A DNA stretch of 64,000 bases, taken from the NCBI GenBank assembly GCA_030386875.1, contig CM059562.1:22373360-22437359 (forward strand). Reading direction: 5' to 3'. Below are positions 13,418-25,004 of this stretch, piece by piece. The stretch is from Morinoia aosen. Taxonomy: Eukaryota; Arthropoda; Malacostraca; Amphipoda; Talitridae. Position 1 is the first letter of the stretch. Each line of letters starts with the position of its first letter. The notes beneath the pieces are model-generated. The model did not search any database and was not told the DNA's origin. It saw nothing but the letters and a program-made list of their open reading frames with translations. Made by a program: the position numbers and the translations under genes.

Positions 13418-14887
13418 TTAAGAAGTAGAAAATTATAATACTTGAAGAAGAGGTGCGTAGTTCAGAGAATTATGAACACGCAACCAATATTTCAAACGTA
13501 CCACAGATATAATCTAATAATACATATTCTCATTGAATATATCTTTCAATATAATTACTAACAAAATAATACTTACCGTAAGAGAAAGTCATGCATGAAA
13601 TTTCAACGCTACACGGACAAGACAGAACAAGTGAAATAAACAACACAAGAGCTCCCAGACAGTCGTCAAATCTGGTATGCGTCTCACAAGATATTCAAAT
13701 CTACAGAAGACGGTTGAACAAAACTAGCAACATCCAAACACAGAACTCGTTCTACAAGCAATGCAAACTTCTACCTAATTACAGCTACATCCATAGTTGT
13801 CCGTGGATACCCTCAGAAAATGTTCACGCAGGTAATTTATAACTTTTATTGTAAACAGTACGGTGAAACAAGTGAAGTCATGCACTACAGCCCTGAAATC
13901 AGACGAGATCTTCGAGCAACATTAGCTTGGGTCGGGTAAATAATTAAAGACTAAAGAAGAAACGTTCAGAAACACAGCAGTACCTGATGCATCACATCGC
14001 ATCAGTCGAGGGTGGACGATCATGCACGATTACACTCGATTAAAATAATGCGTGAAGGAGGAAACGATCATTTATAAGAATTAATATACACAAGGTAAAT
14101 AATACATTTATTCAGGCAAAAAGGAAGAGTAGAAGACAAGGTGTATTCATAAACTGGTCATAAGTCTATGTCACGTTCCAACGCGTTGCCGGCACCGTCC
14201 GTCAACAGCTACACTAGTGACATAGAAGAGAAAAAAACTGCAGCACCTTTCGAGATAATTTATATTATTGTGTTATACGTACAAAATGATGAAATGAACT
14301 GTAAATGTATAATGAACGAATAACTTAGTATGATATTGCAGTTCAAGTAGCGCAATGCCGTGAATTATTTGCAGCAAAGTTTGAAAGTGTTCAATAGTAT
14401 TGAATTTGACGGGGTTTCAAAAGGGAACTGATCATCTCTCAGCAGATGATAAACTGCACAAATAATTGGTATCACACGCATTCATGCATGCACGAGGTTA
14501 CTCAAACAGTAAGTTGGGAATCCTGATAAACGCTAGGCCAACCTAACTTCGAAACATAACCCACAACAAACTGGGGTAATTAGTGCTGCCGATACTGCAG
14601 TAAGCAGCCTTGGATGTTGCTGACCAACGCAAGACGTACAAGACACGCTGGTAAGAACATACAGCCTCAGTTCACGGCCCTAAAAAGACGCTGGAAACCT
14701 CCAACGAGTGCTAGGCAAGAATACTAGTGATAATAAAATAAAAAATTGTTAGGATTAGGACCATGAGAACCAATTGTACGATGCAAGTTAGATGATTTAG
14801 AAGCAGCCAAGATGCACTGGAACCAAGTAACCCGTGAGGTGCTTGAGCTACAAGACAGTGTGCCATGAGGTGGACGTGAGTATTTAC

Positions 14888-15037
14888 ACGGTGACGCGGC
14901 CTCGTCAAGGTGAGATAACAGAGAGCTTTGGTAGTAAGCAGGGGGAGCGACCGGGACGGCTGCAGGGGTCGAGTTGTAGTAGTAGAGCGACGGCTCGTCG
15001 TCCGTACAGCTCTCATATAAGCTGTCCGACGCGTCAC
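14888..15037 (-). CDS. Vinc: Candidate vinculin cassette exon (50 codons, linker)
   Basis: A GC-rich open segment between acceptor GTGTACCAG and donor T|GTAAATAC. It is 150 bases and fits the phase-1/phase-1 junction between the linker exons at 17631-17753 and 12665-12795. It encodes DASDSLYESCTDDEPSLYYY, NSTPAAVPVAPPAYYQSS and LLSHLDEAASP. This is an acidic, tyrosine-rich and proline-rich low-complexity sequence suitable for a linker. I do not recognise it from vertebrate vinculin or metavinculin. It may be alternative or constitutive; RNA is needed to decide. Confidence 0.65.
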
Positions 15038-16510
15038 CTGGTACACGCATGGACACACTTCACGCTAATAAGATGAAAAATGATCACGCTAGCACGATGA
15101 AAAATGATCACACTGAAATGGAAGAAGTACTAAAAATTCCAATGAAAGCGAGTCAGGATAAGAACGAGGGTAAGTCCAGGATAGCATACGGGAAGTCTAA
15201 GATTACCGGCAGTAGGATCGGGTGGAAGTCTCTCTACTCTTTTCAACTTGATCGTTACTCGTTATATCTCGCACATACAGCTAACAGCCACCTTGAAGCA
15301 AAAGATGAATCTTTATTTTAAATTAATTAGGGAAATAAGGTTACAAATCAAGGAAAACTGTAAGGTTGAGAACAGATGATTGATCAAAGCTAAGAATTAG
15401 GGAAAATGACGATGTATAGAAAAGTGGCGAGAATCCTAGTAAGTTGGCAAGTTAAAAGCTATGATAGAAATTTTAAAGCAAGGTGAAAAAAATAGAAGCA
15501 TTAAAGTTAGAAGAGAAGTACAGTATAGTAGAAAACAATAAAATCGAATTACGTTATGAACTGCTACTCTTTTGTGATTAAATGGCAAATTTGATAAATA
15601 CGAGCTATGAAAGCAAGTGAATCATTCGCCATTGAAAGAATACCACAATAACAATGGGAGAATATACAAAAGAAAACAACTAGTACAGCACACTTAGAAC
15701 AGGAGGTAGCCGCTTTATGATAGAAGTATATTACAAAAAATCAAGAGGGTTGCAGTTCTCTGACTTTATTGTGTTGTAACAACACAGAAGCGTAAGACCC
15801 ATTTGCTTTCAAGCCATGATCTCAAGAATATTGAGATCAAGGATGTTGTGACATGAGAGCATAGAACTCACACTCGTGCTCTATTATCATGGCCAATTAA
15901 TATTCAGCTTAAAAGTGCACCAGGTTTTTGATTAAATTTAAAATTTGATGCATATTTCGCGGAAGCGACGAGTAAAATAGACAAAGAAAATGGAACAGAG
16001 GTTTCACAAATGTATCACACTTCATAGAGGTACTAGTAGAAGTGCAATAATTTCACAGCTCCACAACATATATGACAGAATAATCAACAGAGATGGAACA
16101 CAAACCTGAAATTTATGAAATGCAACGACTCATTCCAAACCACCAAATGCGCGTGCTAAAATAACTGAAATTCTTAAAATTGAAGATTATTCCACATTTC
16201 GTGGGATTTATTTGTTATTCATTAAAATGAGAGAAAAAACTAAAAAATTACAAAGTTGTCGGGAAGATAACAAAATATCATTCATCTTCACACGCATTTT
16301 GAGTTATTGATAAAATTACAATCCTGAAAAGGAAGGTCATATAATAAATGGCTCAGTTTTCCGATAAGAATAAAGAAATGTCACGATTTACTCGTACAGC
16401 AGTTTTCGAACAAGGGAGAAAGATTTGTTCACACTTGGAATGAGCGGCGCAATGAATTACAAATGATAAGGTGGACACAATTTGAAAATATGACGAGGCT
16501 AAGAAGATAC

Positions 16511-16606
16511 CTCGACCGTGGTGCCCCCAGCTGTTCTCTGGAGCTCGATGGTAGCGTCCCAAGGTGCTCTGTGGGGACACGTCCCAATCAGGGACTGATC
16601 TGCTCC
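16511..16606 (-). CDS. Vinc: Candidate vinculin cassette exon (32 codons, linker)
   Basis: A GC-rich segment between acceptor CCCTATGGGCCCGTCAG and donor G|GTATCTTC, with a near-ideal branch-point match CACTAAC about 30 bases upstream. Its 96 bases fit the phase-1/phase-1 junction. It encodes SRSVPDWDVSPQS, LGRYHRAPENSW and GHHGR. Spliced to the next linker exon it gives HHGR-D-HAPPRPP. Its base composition matches the known exons rather than the intron. Confidence 0.58.
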
Positions 16607-16906
16607 CTGACGGGCCCATAGGGAGGACGTGGTTAGTGATGGACATGGTTCGGAAATGAATCGTTAATGATAGGAGAAAAGTCCACAGAATGTATCCGTG
16701 ATACGTACTGTACAACATAAGGCACGATTACACTAAAACTTAACAATGACAACACTCTAAATAAGCTAAAATAACAGCATTTCACGACAATACAAGACAT
16801 CACGTAACTACAGAACGCACGACACAAACCACTAGTAAAATTCACGCTACGAACAAGGCACAATGATCAGCCAATTTGGATTCTGTGTGGCAGAAATCGG
16901 ACTCAC

Positions 16907-17041
16907 CCATTTCGTTCAACAAACGCTCAAGGGAAGCTTGTAAAGAGAGCATCGTATTAAAATCTAAGTCATCAAACCGATTTGACACCACAAATGAATT
17001 GACGTAATGAGCATCAAGCCCTACATTGGCAAAATAGAATG
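16907..17041 (-). CDS. Weaker candidate cassette exon (45 codons)
   Basis: An open segment with a perfect donor G|GTGAGT and two possible acceptors. The one before 17041 (TTTTAGATAG) gives 135 bases in the required phase-1/phase-1 frame. The one before 17045 (TTTATTTTAG, a better acceptor) would break the frame. It encodes ANVGLDAHYVNSF, NRFDDLDFNTMLSLQASLE and RLLNEM. Unlike the other exons it is AT-rich, so it may be a chance frame or a transposon fragment. Confidence 0.32.
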
Positions 17042-17630
17042 CTATCTAAAATAAAAATATTAAGTTAAAACGACATCATCGTGGCCGACAATCGAGGAAA
17101 ACGAATAGTATAAGACATAAAACAAAATTGTGTGCATGTTAGGAATGAAATCAAAATCCATGAAAAAGAGGCCAACCCCAAGATGCGGAGCCGCTGAACA
17201 TGAGAGGTAAAAGTGGAATGGATTACATCTTATGATGGCATGAATGAAAGTGGTACCAGGAACAGGAGACTTGGAGCTCCAGGAGGGTAAAACAACATTC
17301 TGCAGCACGACGTCCAGTAAGGCACGCTATGAAACGAGAAGTACCATTCAATGTAAAACGAGCGGATTGCAGACACACACTAACTATGAAAAAGCTAAGA
17401 AAAATCAAATTAAATGAGAAGCATAGCCAGGCTACTAAGGGAAACCCCATAAAAAACAAAACTTGTCAGTTAACCCGAACGAGGAGCACATCAAGGGCAC
17501 ATGAGCGAAGGCATGGCGCGCGTGAGGGGTTACAGTAGGTTACGAGGAGCTGTCAACACTGGCACACTAGCGCACGGTCGTCAGAGGTGTCGAGGTGCAG
17601 CCAGTGTGGAACACTCTGTGTCTCACGTAC

Positions 17631-17753
17631 TAAGAGAGGCGGCAGGCTTGGGTGGCTGCAGCGGAGGAGCAAATATCTGGCTAAAGTCCATCTTCATGAG
17701 ATCCTCCTCAATGCTGGGCAGGTCCACCACTGGTTGCGGCAACAGCTGGCTCG
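17631..17753 (-). CDS. Vinc: Vinculin exon: first linker segment
   Basis: The acceptor GGTTGCAG leads to CG-AGC (phase 1) and the donor is A|GTACGTGAG (phase 1); 123 bases. It encodes SQLLPQPVVDLPSIEEDLMK, MDFSQIFAPP and LQPPKPAASL, residues 731-770 of the window model. Position and character (acidic, then APP/PPKP) match the vertebrate segment between the last head helix and the APPKPP cluster. A second donor 4 bases downstream (AC|GTGAGA) is stronger in isolation but breaks the frame to the next exon. Confidence 0.9.
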
Positions 17754-19623
17754 CTGCAACCAGCCCATACCGCACACAACAATCGTATGGTAACACACCA
17801 TAGGAATCTCTTCGCCCGTATAATTCATGGAGGAAAGCTTCACTCGAAACTCGCATTTCCCAAGGGAAATGTGTCGGCTAAATTTCCGCGGATTTCCATT
17901 TTCGAGGGAAAACTCGTATCTCAAATGATGCTCTTATTTTCTAATTATGATCAGAATAGGCTACTACGAGAATGTGAAGAAAAGAATCACGAAAAGTTTT
18001 TAAACTGCATTGCAGCGAGAAGTTATCTATAGGAATAAGAAGCTAATAAGTATATTTAAAGAACGAATACAACTGCAACAAACGTTTTCAGTAATAAGAC
18101 GCATGGTACTACCTCTAAAACACACCTTACTTATAAAACTACGCACAAGTAAAGAAAATACATGACAAAGGCTGTGGAGCGTCGCTTGCAAAGTTTACTT
18201 GCTTTGCTTGAGGCAAGACGATATTCTATGAAGACTACCTTGTACACTAACATACGAAGGTATTCACTAGAAGCATTGAATAAGTACGGAAAAAATGACA
18301 TAAAATTAATGATACATTGCAAGGCAAGTAAACAACCAAGCCTCCTCAATATCCGATTACAAAGAAAGAAGCTCCAATAATATCAAGACTATTTACAAAT
18401 GTACCACATCCAATTTGTAGATACCAATAATGTGGATATGCGAGCGCCCTTAGCTATTTGGCTATTTCTCTTAATTTATGAGAAACAGTCACACAAAAAC
18501 GCCTTATTTCCCTTGCCGTACGTTCATTTCTTGATACTGAATATGCGTCGGTTTTTAAAGACGTTTAATGTTCCGCATAGTCCTCATTCATCACTGAGTA
18601 ACAGGAGCAATACAACACGATATGCAGTTTTCACTGCATCTATGCAGATTTAGGAACAGTTAATTCTTGCATTAGTGTGCGTCCTCAGCGGTGGTGGGCC
18701 AACTAGAAACGTGCATCATGAGGCAGTGAACCCCAAATGTGTTATCTTCATTTATGTGCGGCACTGGGGCCGTAAATGAAATGCCTTCGAATGTTGCTGT
18801 CCGTCCTATTTGTATACTCAAGCAAATGAATTTTCATTGTGTACCTACGCAAACGATTACATCTTGTTTATGTGAGTAAAAAGTCAATTTCATTGAGAAA
18901 TTTTCGATTTAAATTTAAACGACCATGAGTTTTAATCTCCATTTTAGTGGACAGTTAATTTTGATGCAATTGCCGCAGCAGCCCTATTGGTGCTAACTGT
19001 TGTTAATTATAATTAAATCACTGGAGGTGGGCACTTAAAACCAATCGCATGCTGCAGTAGTGACCAAATTATTTGCCTCAAACATGATCCAGGTGAAATG
19101 AATTCAAGTAAGAAAAACAAGGCGAAGAGAGCGACTGTGCTTAGTTTTACTACTACGGCTTATGCATTGCTCTCGTGTGGAGAAAACTGCTTCAAATCAA
19201 TAAGGTTAGGGCTAGTCTGTTACTGAGTGAAGTTAAACTACAGATGTAGCGGAGCATTTCAATAGCGAACGTACCATAACGGGCGTGGGAAAATAACAGC
19301 TTAGAATTACGCCTTCCTCGCCAATAATTCTACTCACAAGCTTATATGTATATCAACGTAATAAAAAATAATAAGCTCCTGTCTAGACAAGTAATGAACT
19401 CGGAAGTTCAATATAGAAGTTCATGGAGTACTCTACAGCTAAATGGACGATACAGTACAGCTGCTCTGTAACAAAATTGATAAAAACTAGCTGAAGATTA
19501 ACGCCTGACTAAAGGAACAATCGAAGTTCACAGAAGGAAATTTTCACATACATTTCACAAAACTAATATACATTTATATTTTTAAAGGATGTAAAAGGTA
19601 GTAGAGAAACAAGAGGGGCTCAC
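17754..19623 (-). other. Vinculin intron, 1.9 kb
   Basis: AT-rich. Several short overlapping open frames occur on both strands but none shows a recognisable motif or splice context. No repeat family seen. Confidence 0.8.
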
Positions 19624-19720
19624 CATTGAGCTGCATCCTGGCCATGTCGGCTGCAGGGATGGAGTCCTCCTCAGGGTACACCATCACCGCCCGCCGCACC
19701 TCGCCCAGGGCATTCAGTAG
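19624..19720 (-). CDS. Vinc: Vinculin exon: end of the head / entry to linker
   Basis: The acceptor TTTCGCGCAG is followed by LLNALGEVRRAVMVYPEEDS and IPAADMARMQLN, ending in phase 1 at donor G|GTGAGCCCC. It aligns with the last head helix of vertebrate vinculin (ILGAVAKVREAF) and then diverges into the linker. Residues 698-729 of the window model. Confidence 0.94.
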
Positions 19721-22149
19721 CTGCGCGAAAGTGTGCGAATTAGACATGTGTGACGAGATTATAAAACTTGACGCATGTCCCATAAACACGATTCGACACA
19801 CGAACGAATATTGTAACTAGAGGAGGAAGAGAACAAACCTCTGTTGTATAAGTACTTAGACGTTCACAGCAGTACACGGACATACAACACTACGTATATG
19901 CAGATACACAACAAAGTGCCAGTGCAGAAAAAGCCAAAATTAGAGGTTAGTTCTCACGCCAAAGCACATGCTCACGCATGGCGCGTCAAGGTCGAATTTC
20001 CTACCACAAATAGGTGGGACTCGAAACATTAGCGCAACCCTTGCAGTTAATGAAAGTTCATTTCTACGGAAACATAGAAATGAGGGAAAATTGAGGAAAT
20101 ACCACCATTCAGCACAAATTTCCAATACTCGTGTCTTGTGATTAGATTTTAAGTCGGGTTAAGCTTCCTCACCACAACGAAAGCGTTTTTAAGAGAGGAA
20201 GGAGGAAGGAGTTGAAGGGAACATGAAATCTATGCCAAGGTGTGTTCGTACATGATATATCCTACGCATAGAAACAGTAGGTTAGGAAGTGAGTTATTGA
20301 AACTAGATGAAGTTGAAGAAAAACTTGTAGGTGTTCAAAAATATGACGACAGAGGACCAAAAAACAAGGTCCGTAGTACATCAAAAAAAAATTCAGTTTC
20401 AACAAAAGAAAGCCTTACCTAACTTTCAACTCGGAACTTCGCATCTTCCCCCTAGGAATGCTCGTCATCATAGATACACTAGTCTTTTTCCAACAACACA
20501 ATAACAATACATAGATTATTTGCTGGTTTACTGTTCATTTGTATGCTTGCTTGTTGTACTCGTTATTACAAACACGAAAATTACCTTCACCAAATAAAAA
20601 TAAATGAAAAATATACAAATGATAAAGGGTACCTAAAAACTCCTAACATCGCCACACAAAATGAGGTAGTGTACTTAGACATGTACACTACATAATTAAG
20701 AACTTATATGTTTAGAATTACATTTGAATTGTATTTAAAAACATAAGGTGTCAGGGTAATCAGGGGAATCTGAAGAATTAATACTGGGAAAATTCGAAAG
20801 GTAGTGAAGCCTATATCCCAGATACGCCCATCACACACTTTCAATTTTCAAGCAATCACAGAAATTAATAGAAAAATATATCAAGTGATTAAATTGTTTA
20901 CGCCTCACAAGATTAAATTGGACACAAGGTGACAGCTTTAGCCGTCCAGCATACTCAAAATTAAGTATTTTCTAATATTTTAATTCTGCTGCAATTAATA
21001 CACTTCGACTAATGATTCCTACCAGCCTTTTTCAGTCATGAGAAAAAAACAAGGAATCAAGTGCTGAACACTATTATTTAATAAAGAAAATAGAAGAAGC
21101 TTTGGAGTGTTATCCATTTCGAATTCTTTTCTAAGATCGTCACGCAACGCAGATTTCTGAACGTGGCCCACAATTTCAGCCGCATTTACTCATTGAACCA
21201 ACGTTATTCTGGTACTAAAAAGTGAAAGAATCCAAACGGAATTTTCATAGCAAATACCAGATTCAACTAGCTCCTATTTGTGGTTTCTAAAAACATATAT
21301 TCGTCGGACACCTACTGACGATGATTGGTCCATATGTAGACGAAAGCTTTGGCCAATCTAAAATTTAAGTTCTGACTCGTCCTGAGTAAAGAGAATCTGA
21401 AACTTCATCCATACAGAGTAGTTCTCATTAGACTAAACTTCTCAAAAGACATGACAGAATGTACCCGATTGCACTCTAGTCAACTCCTATGTTTTAAGAA
21501 GAGCTGTCTTACATACGAGAATATTTCCCAGCAGAGGCAATTCGGTACAACTTCTGTGTCTCAGTTAACCAATTTACCCAATAGGCAAGGAAAGTGCAGT
21601 GCGAGCTGATCAGGCTTTGCTAAATGACCTTACGATGCAAAGCACCAACCAAAGAAGGCGAATATTTTTGAGGAATAAACAAGAAGCGATATTACAGATG
21701 TGAGCCCGATGTGATTCCCTTCAACTCTTATACGCAGGAGAGAGCAAAATTTCTATTTGTTAAACCCGATTTTGAGATATTAATTACTTGCTGGGTAATT
21801 AATACACAGAAGGAAGGATTTTTCACCTTTTTCGTTGTAGTATCCAAAGTGCTTGATCTCCCTATCACAATAGAGTCGAACAATATAGTATAAAATCCCA
21901 GAACAGTCATCGGAACAAAGCCATCCGAATTAGACAAAACCATCAAGTTTCTAAACACTTCAAAATGCGGAAGTGACCACGTTTCCTACAGTGGCATGCA
22001 GATAAGATACTAAGGATCTATATTAGTTCAGACGATAGACAAGCAATAAATCTCCGAATATATCAATGAAATTGCAGTGGTTGAATCACACGCGGGCGAA
22101 CTACCTCAAGAAGAAAACTAAACACATCACCAAAAGGAGCACAACTCAC
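19721..22149 (-). other. Vinculin intron, 2.4 kb
   Basis: Holds one R repeat (20137-20490). The remainder is AT-rich and shows no exon-like or transposon-like structure that I can support. Confidence 0.8.
20137..20490 (+). repeat. R repeat, long subfamily
   Basis: Contains the extra block between GCCAAGGTGTGTTCGTACAT and the GCATAGAAACAGTAGG core that is missing from the shorter copies. The terminal hairpin is degraded. Antisense to vinculin. Confidence 0.85.
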
Positions 22150-22241
22150 AGCCTGGTTGCTGTCTCTCCAGCGCTTGACAGCCACCTCGTCGCCAGGGTT
22201 GACAGCCACCGCCTTGGCGTTGCGCACCATCGGCGACACGC
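22150..22241 (-). CDS. Vinc: Vinculin exon: D4 head segment (VSPMVRNAKAVAVNP)
   Basis: The acceptor ACGTGCAG gives a split glycine, then VSPMVRNAKAVAVNPGDEVA and VKRWRDSNQA. The donor is GCT|GTGAGT, phase 0. Matches vertebrate ISPMVMDAKAVAGN. Residues 667-697 of the window model. Confidence 0.95.
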
Positions 22242-22647
22242 CTGCACGTCACAGACATGGAACTCAGACGTGCTCACTTTTCATCCACTTTCACTCGATT
22301 CGGGTAATATCAGACTCATTAAATAGTGACGGAGCATACAATGATACATACACAAACAAAAATTTCAACATTGACAATGCATTAACCAAATATCAATATG
22401 ATTAGCAGACATTTCATTTTCTTCTTCGAAAGAAAACCTTGTTCTAGGAAAGCCATTCCGTACATATAGAACTCGGTTGAAAATGCGACATCCATACACA
22501 TCTCTTTCTGCCTCCACCATCATGCAGCTTTGTTTCAAGCCCTCCCAGTTGCTCTTGTGATCACTGCTCAAGATGCAACTCTCTCAGTACATAAAAACCG
22601 ATATCCATGTTTTGAACGGAGAAATTAGTCAACCCAGCCCAACTGAC
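22242..22647 (-). other. Vinculin intron, 406 bp
   Basis: Short intron, donor GTCAGTTGGG and acceptor GACGTGCAG. Nothing else seen. Confidence 0.85.
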
Positions 22648-22845
22648 CAGCCTCGAGGTTGGCGCTGGCAGCCTTCACTTGCGCCACGAAGCTGGGGTCC
22701 TCGGAGTTATCAGCCTCCTGCTTGGCCACCATGAGCACGCGGCTCACCAGCCGCGCGATGTTGCTCACGTTCCCCACCACCGCCTGCGACTCTCCGGCCG
22801 CGATGGCCCGCTCGCATGCCGCTGTGTGGCGTCTCATCACCTCCT
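22648..22845 (-). CDS. Vinc: Vinculin exon: D4 head bundle
   Basis: The acceptor TTGAGCAG completes a split Glu, giving EEVMRRHTAACERAIAAGES, then VVGNVSNIARLVSRVLMVAK, QEADNSEDPSF and VKAASANLEA. The donor G|GTCAGT leaves phase 1. The LMVAKQEADNSEDP stretch matches vertebrate LLVAKREVENSEDP exactly in register. Residues 601-666 of the window model. Confidence 0.97.
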
Positions 22846-24826
22846 CTGCTCAACGTCAACTACTTTAGAGAGAATTTCATCACGTAGTAACATGCAACCA
22901 TGCATCCAATACAGAGAGTGATTGATAACTGCAGAATTTCAGCTGTAATACTCGTACACCACGTGGCGTCTCAGCTTATCTAACATACTTAATTTTAGCC
23001 ACATAACATGAATGACTATTATCCCTTTCATAACCAAATGAATAACAATGTATAGGTGAAGTAGAGATTGAACATTAACAGTGACTCGCTTGGGTGTGAT
23101 ATAGAGGTGCTTCAGATGGCGGAGCTCAAAGGCCATTAGGAAATGCATTCTACTGGGAATTACTTTCACTAATTTGAATTAGAAATCAACTAGCGCTGCT
23201 TGAATGTTATAGATCAAAACAATTATTGACGTTTGAACAAGTTAAGAACGAGTATATTACAAAACACGTAAAAGTTTCATTCGAACTAGACTGATACTCG
23301 ATGCGAGTGATTTGAAACAAAAACGACAGGACTATTTTTTTACAGCATACAAGTACCAACTATAAGCTCAAAGTAGCATTTTATTTGCTCCCAGTTGAAA
23401 ACTAAAGTCTAATAGTACGAATAAGACATAAGAATATTTTATTCATCACAAAACTTCCAGAGCATTGCAATAATACCATGTTAAAATTAACCTCTGCACC
23501 AGCCACGTTAACCTGTAGCAGCGTATTAACGAGCGCATTTTCATGTAGTACATTGAAACGAATGAATCAGAAACCTGAATAATCATCCAAGGTAGCAGAA
23601 ACCAGAAATAAAGATCTATCAACAACAAGGCAAGAACATTTCAGTACCATCTGAATAACACCGATATCGGGCACGCCACAACACCCAAGATGGAGCTAGA
23701 AGCGCGATCCTGAAGACTGGAAAGCCTACAGTAATCTACTCCTATTTTTTTTATAAAGATTTATTTATCCGAAACATATACATGGGTTCAAGACAAGGAT
23801 ATACCTAATATCTAACAGTCGGCAATCTGAGCATTGTGGGCCAAATTAACTACAAGGCTTCTATGGCAACCTATTAGGATATAAACAAATTCTAAAGTAA
23901 CCTATTGTCAATTAATTAGTTTATTTATCTATCTAAGAACTAGTTAGCCATACAAGACAAATATGTTAATATCAAGCTGGGAGAACGTGCAATTTGATAT
24001 TTTGCTAAACTGTTTTTCTTCATCAGATTTACTTTTTTTAATGGTAGCTTTATAGGTAAAGGTTAATCTCCCCAATTATTCATGCGGACGAATCGAGAAT
24101 CTAGAGGAATTAGACTATGAACTAGACTAAGTAAAATATGCGAGCGCCCTTCTGAAACAATACGTTTGCAAGAAGCATAAAAATAATCACAATCCTTTAA
24201 GGCTCATGAAGTCAAGCCACCAATGTTTCACGAAGTGGATAGTTTAAGACTCTCGACAGCGGAGAAGTAAGGCGAAATTTGGCAGATCCATTAGTAGCGC
24301 AGATAATTGACAATGCGCACAAATGTGTGCTTTGCAATCTTCAGCATATTCTAATACCAAATTTAAAATCTAAATCTAAATTACGTAACTCAAATGAAAG
24401 TTATGATGAAAAGAAGATGGTGCATGAACTTGCTGACCGCAAACTGAGATTTTACAAGCAGTTTACAACAAGAAAGTGTCTCTCACGAACTACAAAACTT
24501 TTGCAAAAACTGAAATTGAAGCAGATATTAGTTTTGTAAATACAATGCATCGTTAGAAGGACATCTCTCTCCAGTCCCTAGCGCTACTTTCTTTGGAGTT
24601 TTGCAGGTTTTGGCTCCAAATTTGCGCTACTTTTTTGCCGTCAAGGGATTTAATATAATTTTATATCTAAGAATTGATTACCAGCTAACTTGTAATCTCT
24701 GAGCACCTTTGCTTAGGAAGAACCTTTAGATCATATTCTCCAGCCAAAACACAAATACGAGAGGAACGCTAAAGAAGTCCCAAACGAGAGATAAAACACA
24801 AAAAGCAGAAGCAGGCGACGAGGCAC
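22846..24826 (-). other. Vinculin intron, 2.0 kb
   Basis: AT-rich. A plus-strand open frame at 24279-24539 (86 codons, with ADPLVAQIIDNAHKCVLCNL and a lysine-rich end) has no family I recognise, no exon context, and may be chance. Confidence 0.75.
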
Positions 24827-25004
24827 CTGAAGCCTTGATGAATGCGGCGGAATCGGTGAGCTCGTCAGCGAGGTCTCTGACTCGCTCCATACGGTCGGCG
24901 TACTCGCGCCTCAGGTTCTCGAAGTGCTCGTCCGCTGCCTCGTTGCTGGGGAAGCTCATGCGGATGCGCCCACCTGCCACCAGCTGTGGGGTCAGGCTCT
25001 CCAC
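24827..25004 (-). CDS. Vinc: Vinculin exon: D3/D4 head helices
   Basis: The acceptor GCCCCCTCAG leads to VESLTPQLVAGGRIRMSFPS, then NEAADEHFENLRREYADRME, then RVRDLADELTDSAAFIKAS. The donor is weak (G|GTGCCTCG), phase 1. Corresponds to vertebrate ELTPQVVSAARILL ... AAYEHFETMKNQW. Residues 542-600 of the window model. Confidence 0.95.

Larger units (their letters stand above)
12796..17630 (-). other. Linker intron, 4.8 kb, with cassette-exon candidates
   Basis: Lies between two phase-1 linker exons. It contains three phase-compatible exon-like segments (14888-15037, 16511-16606, 16907-17041), described separately, and a piggyBac-type MITE at 13201-13417. The rest is AT-rich with no other recognised feature. 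The plus-strand open frames at 13591-13842 and 15049-15321 show no recognisable domain. Confidence 0.75.

Noticed and set aside
13555-13590. A 32-base micro-exon candidate on the minus strand with a strong pyrimidine tract, TAG acceptor and GTAAGT donor
   Set aside because: Its length is not a multiple of three, and in the phase required between the linker exons it meets a TGA, so it cannot be a coding cassette. A poison exon is possible but unsupported.
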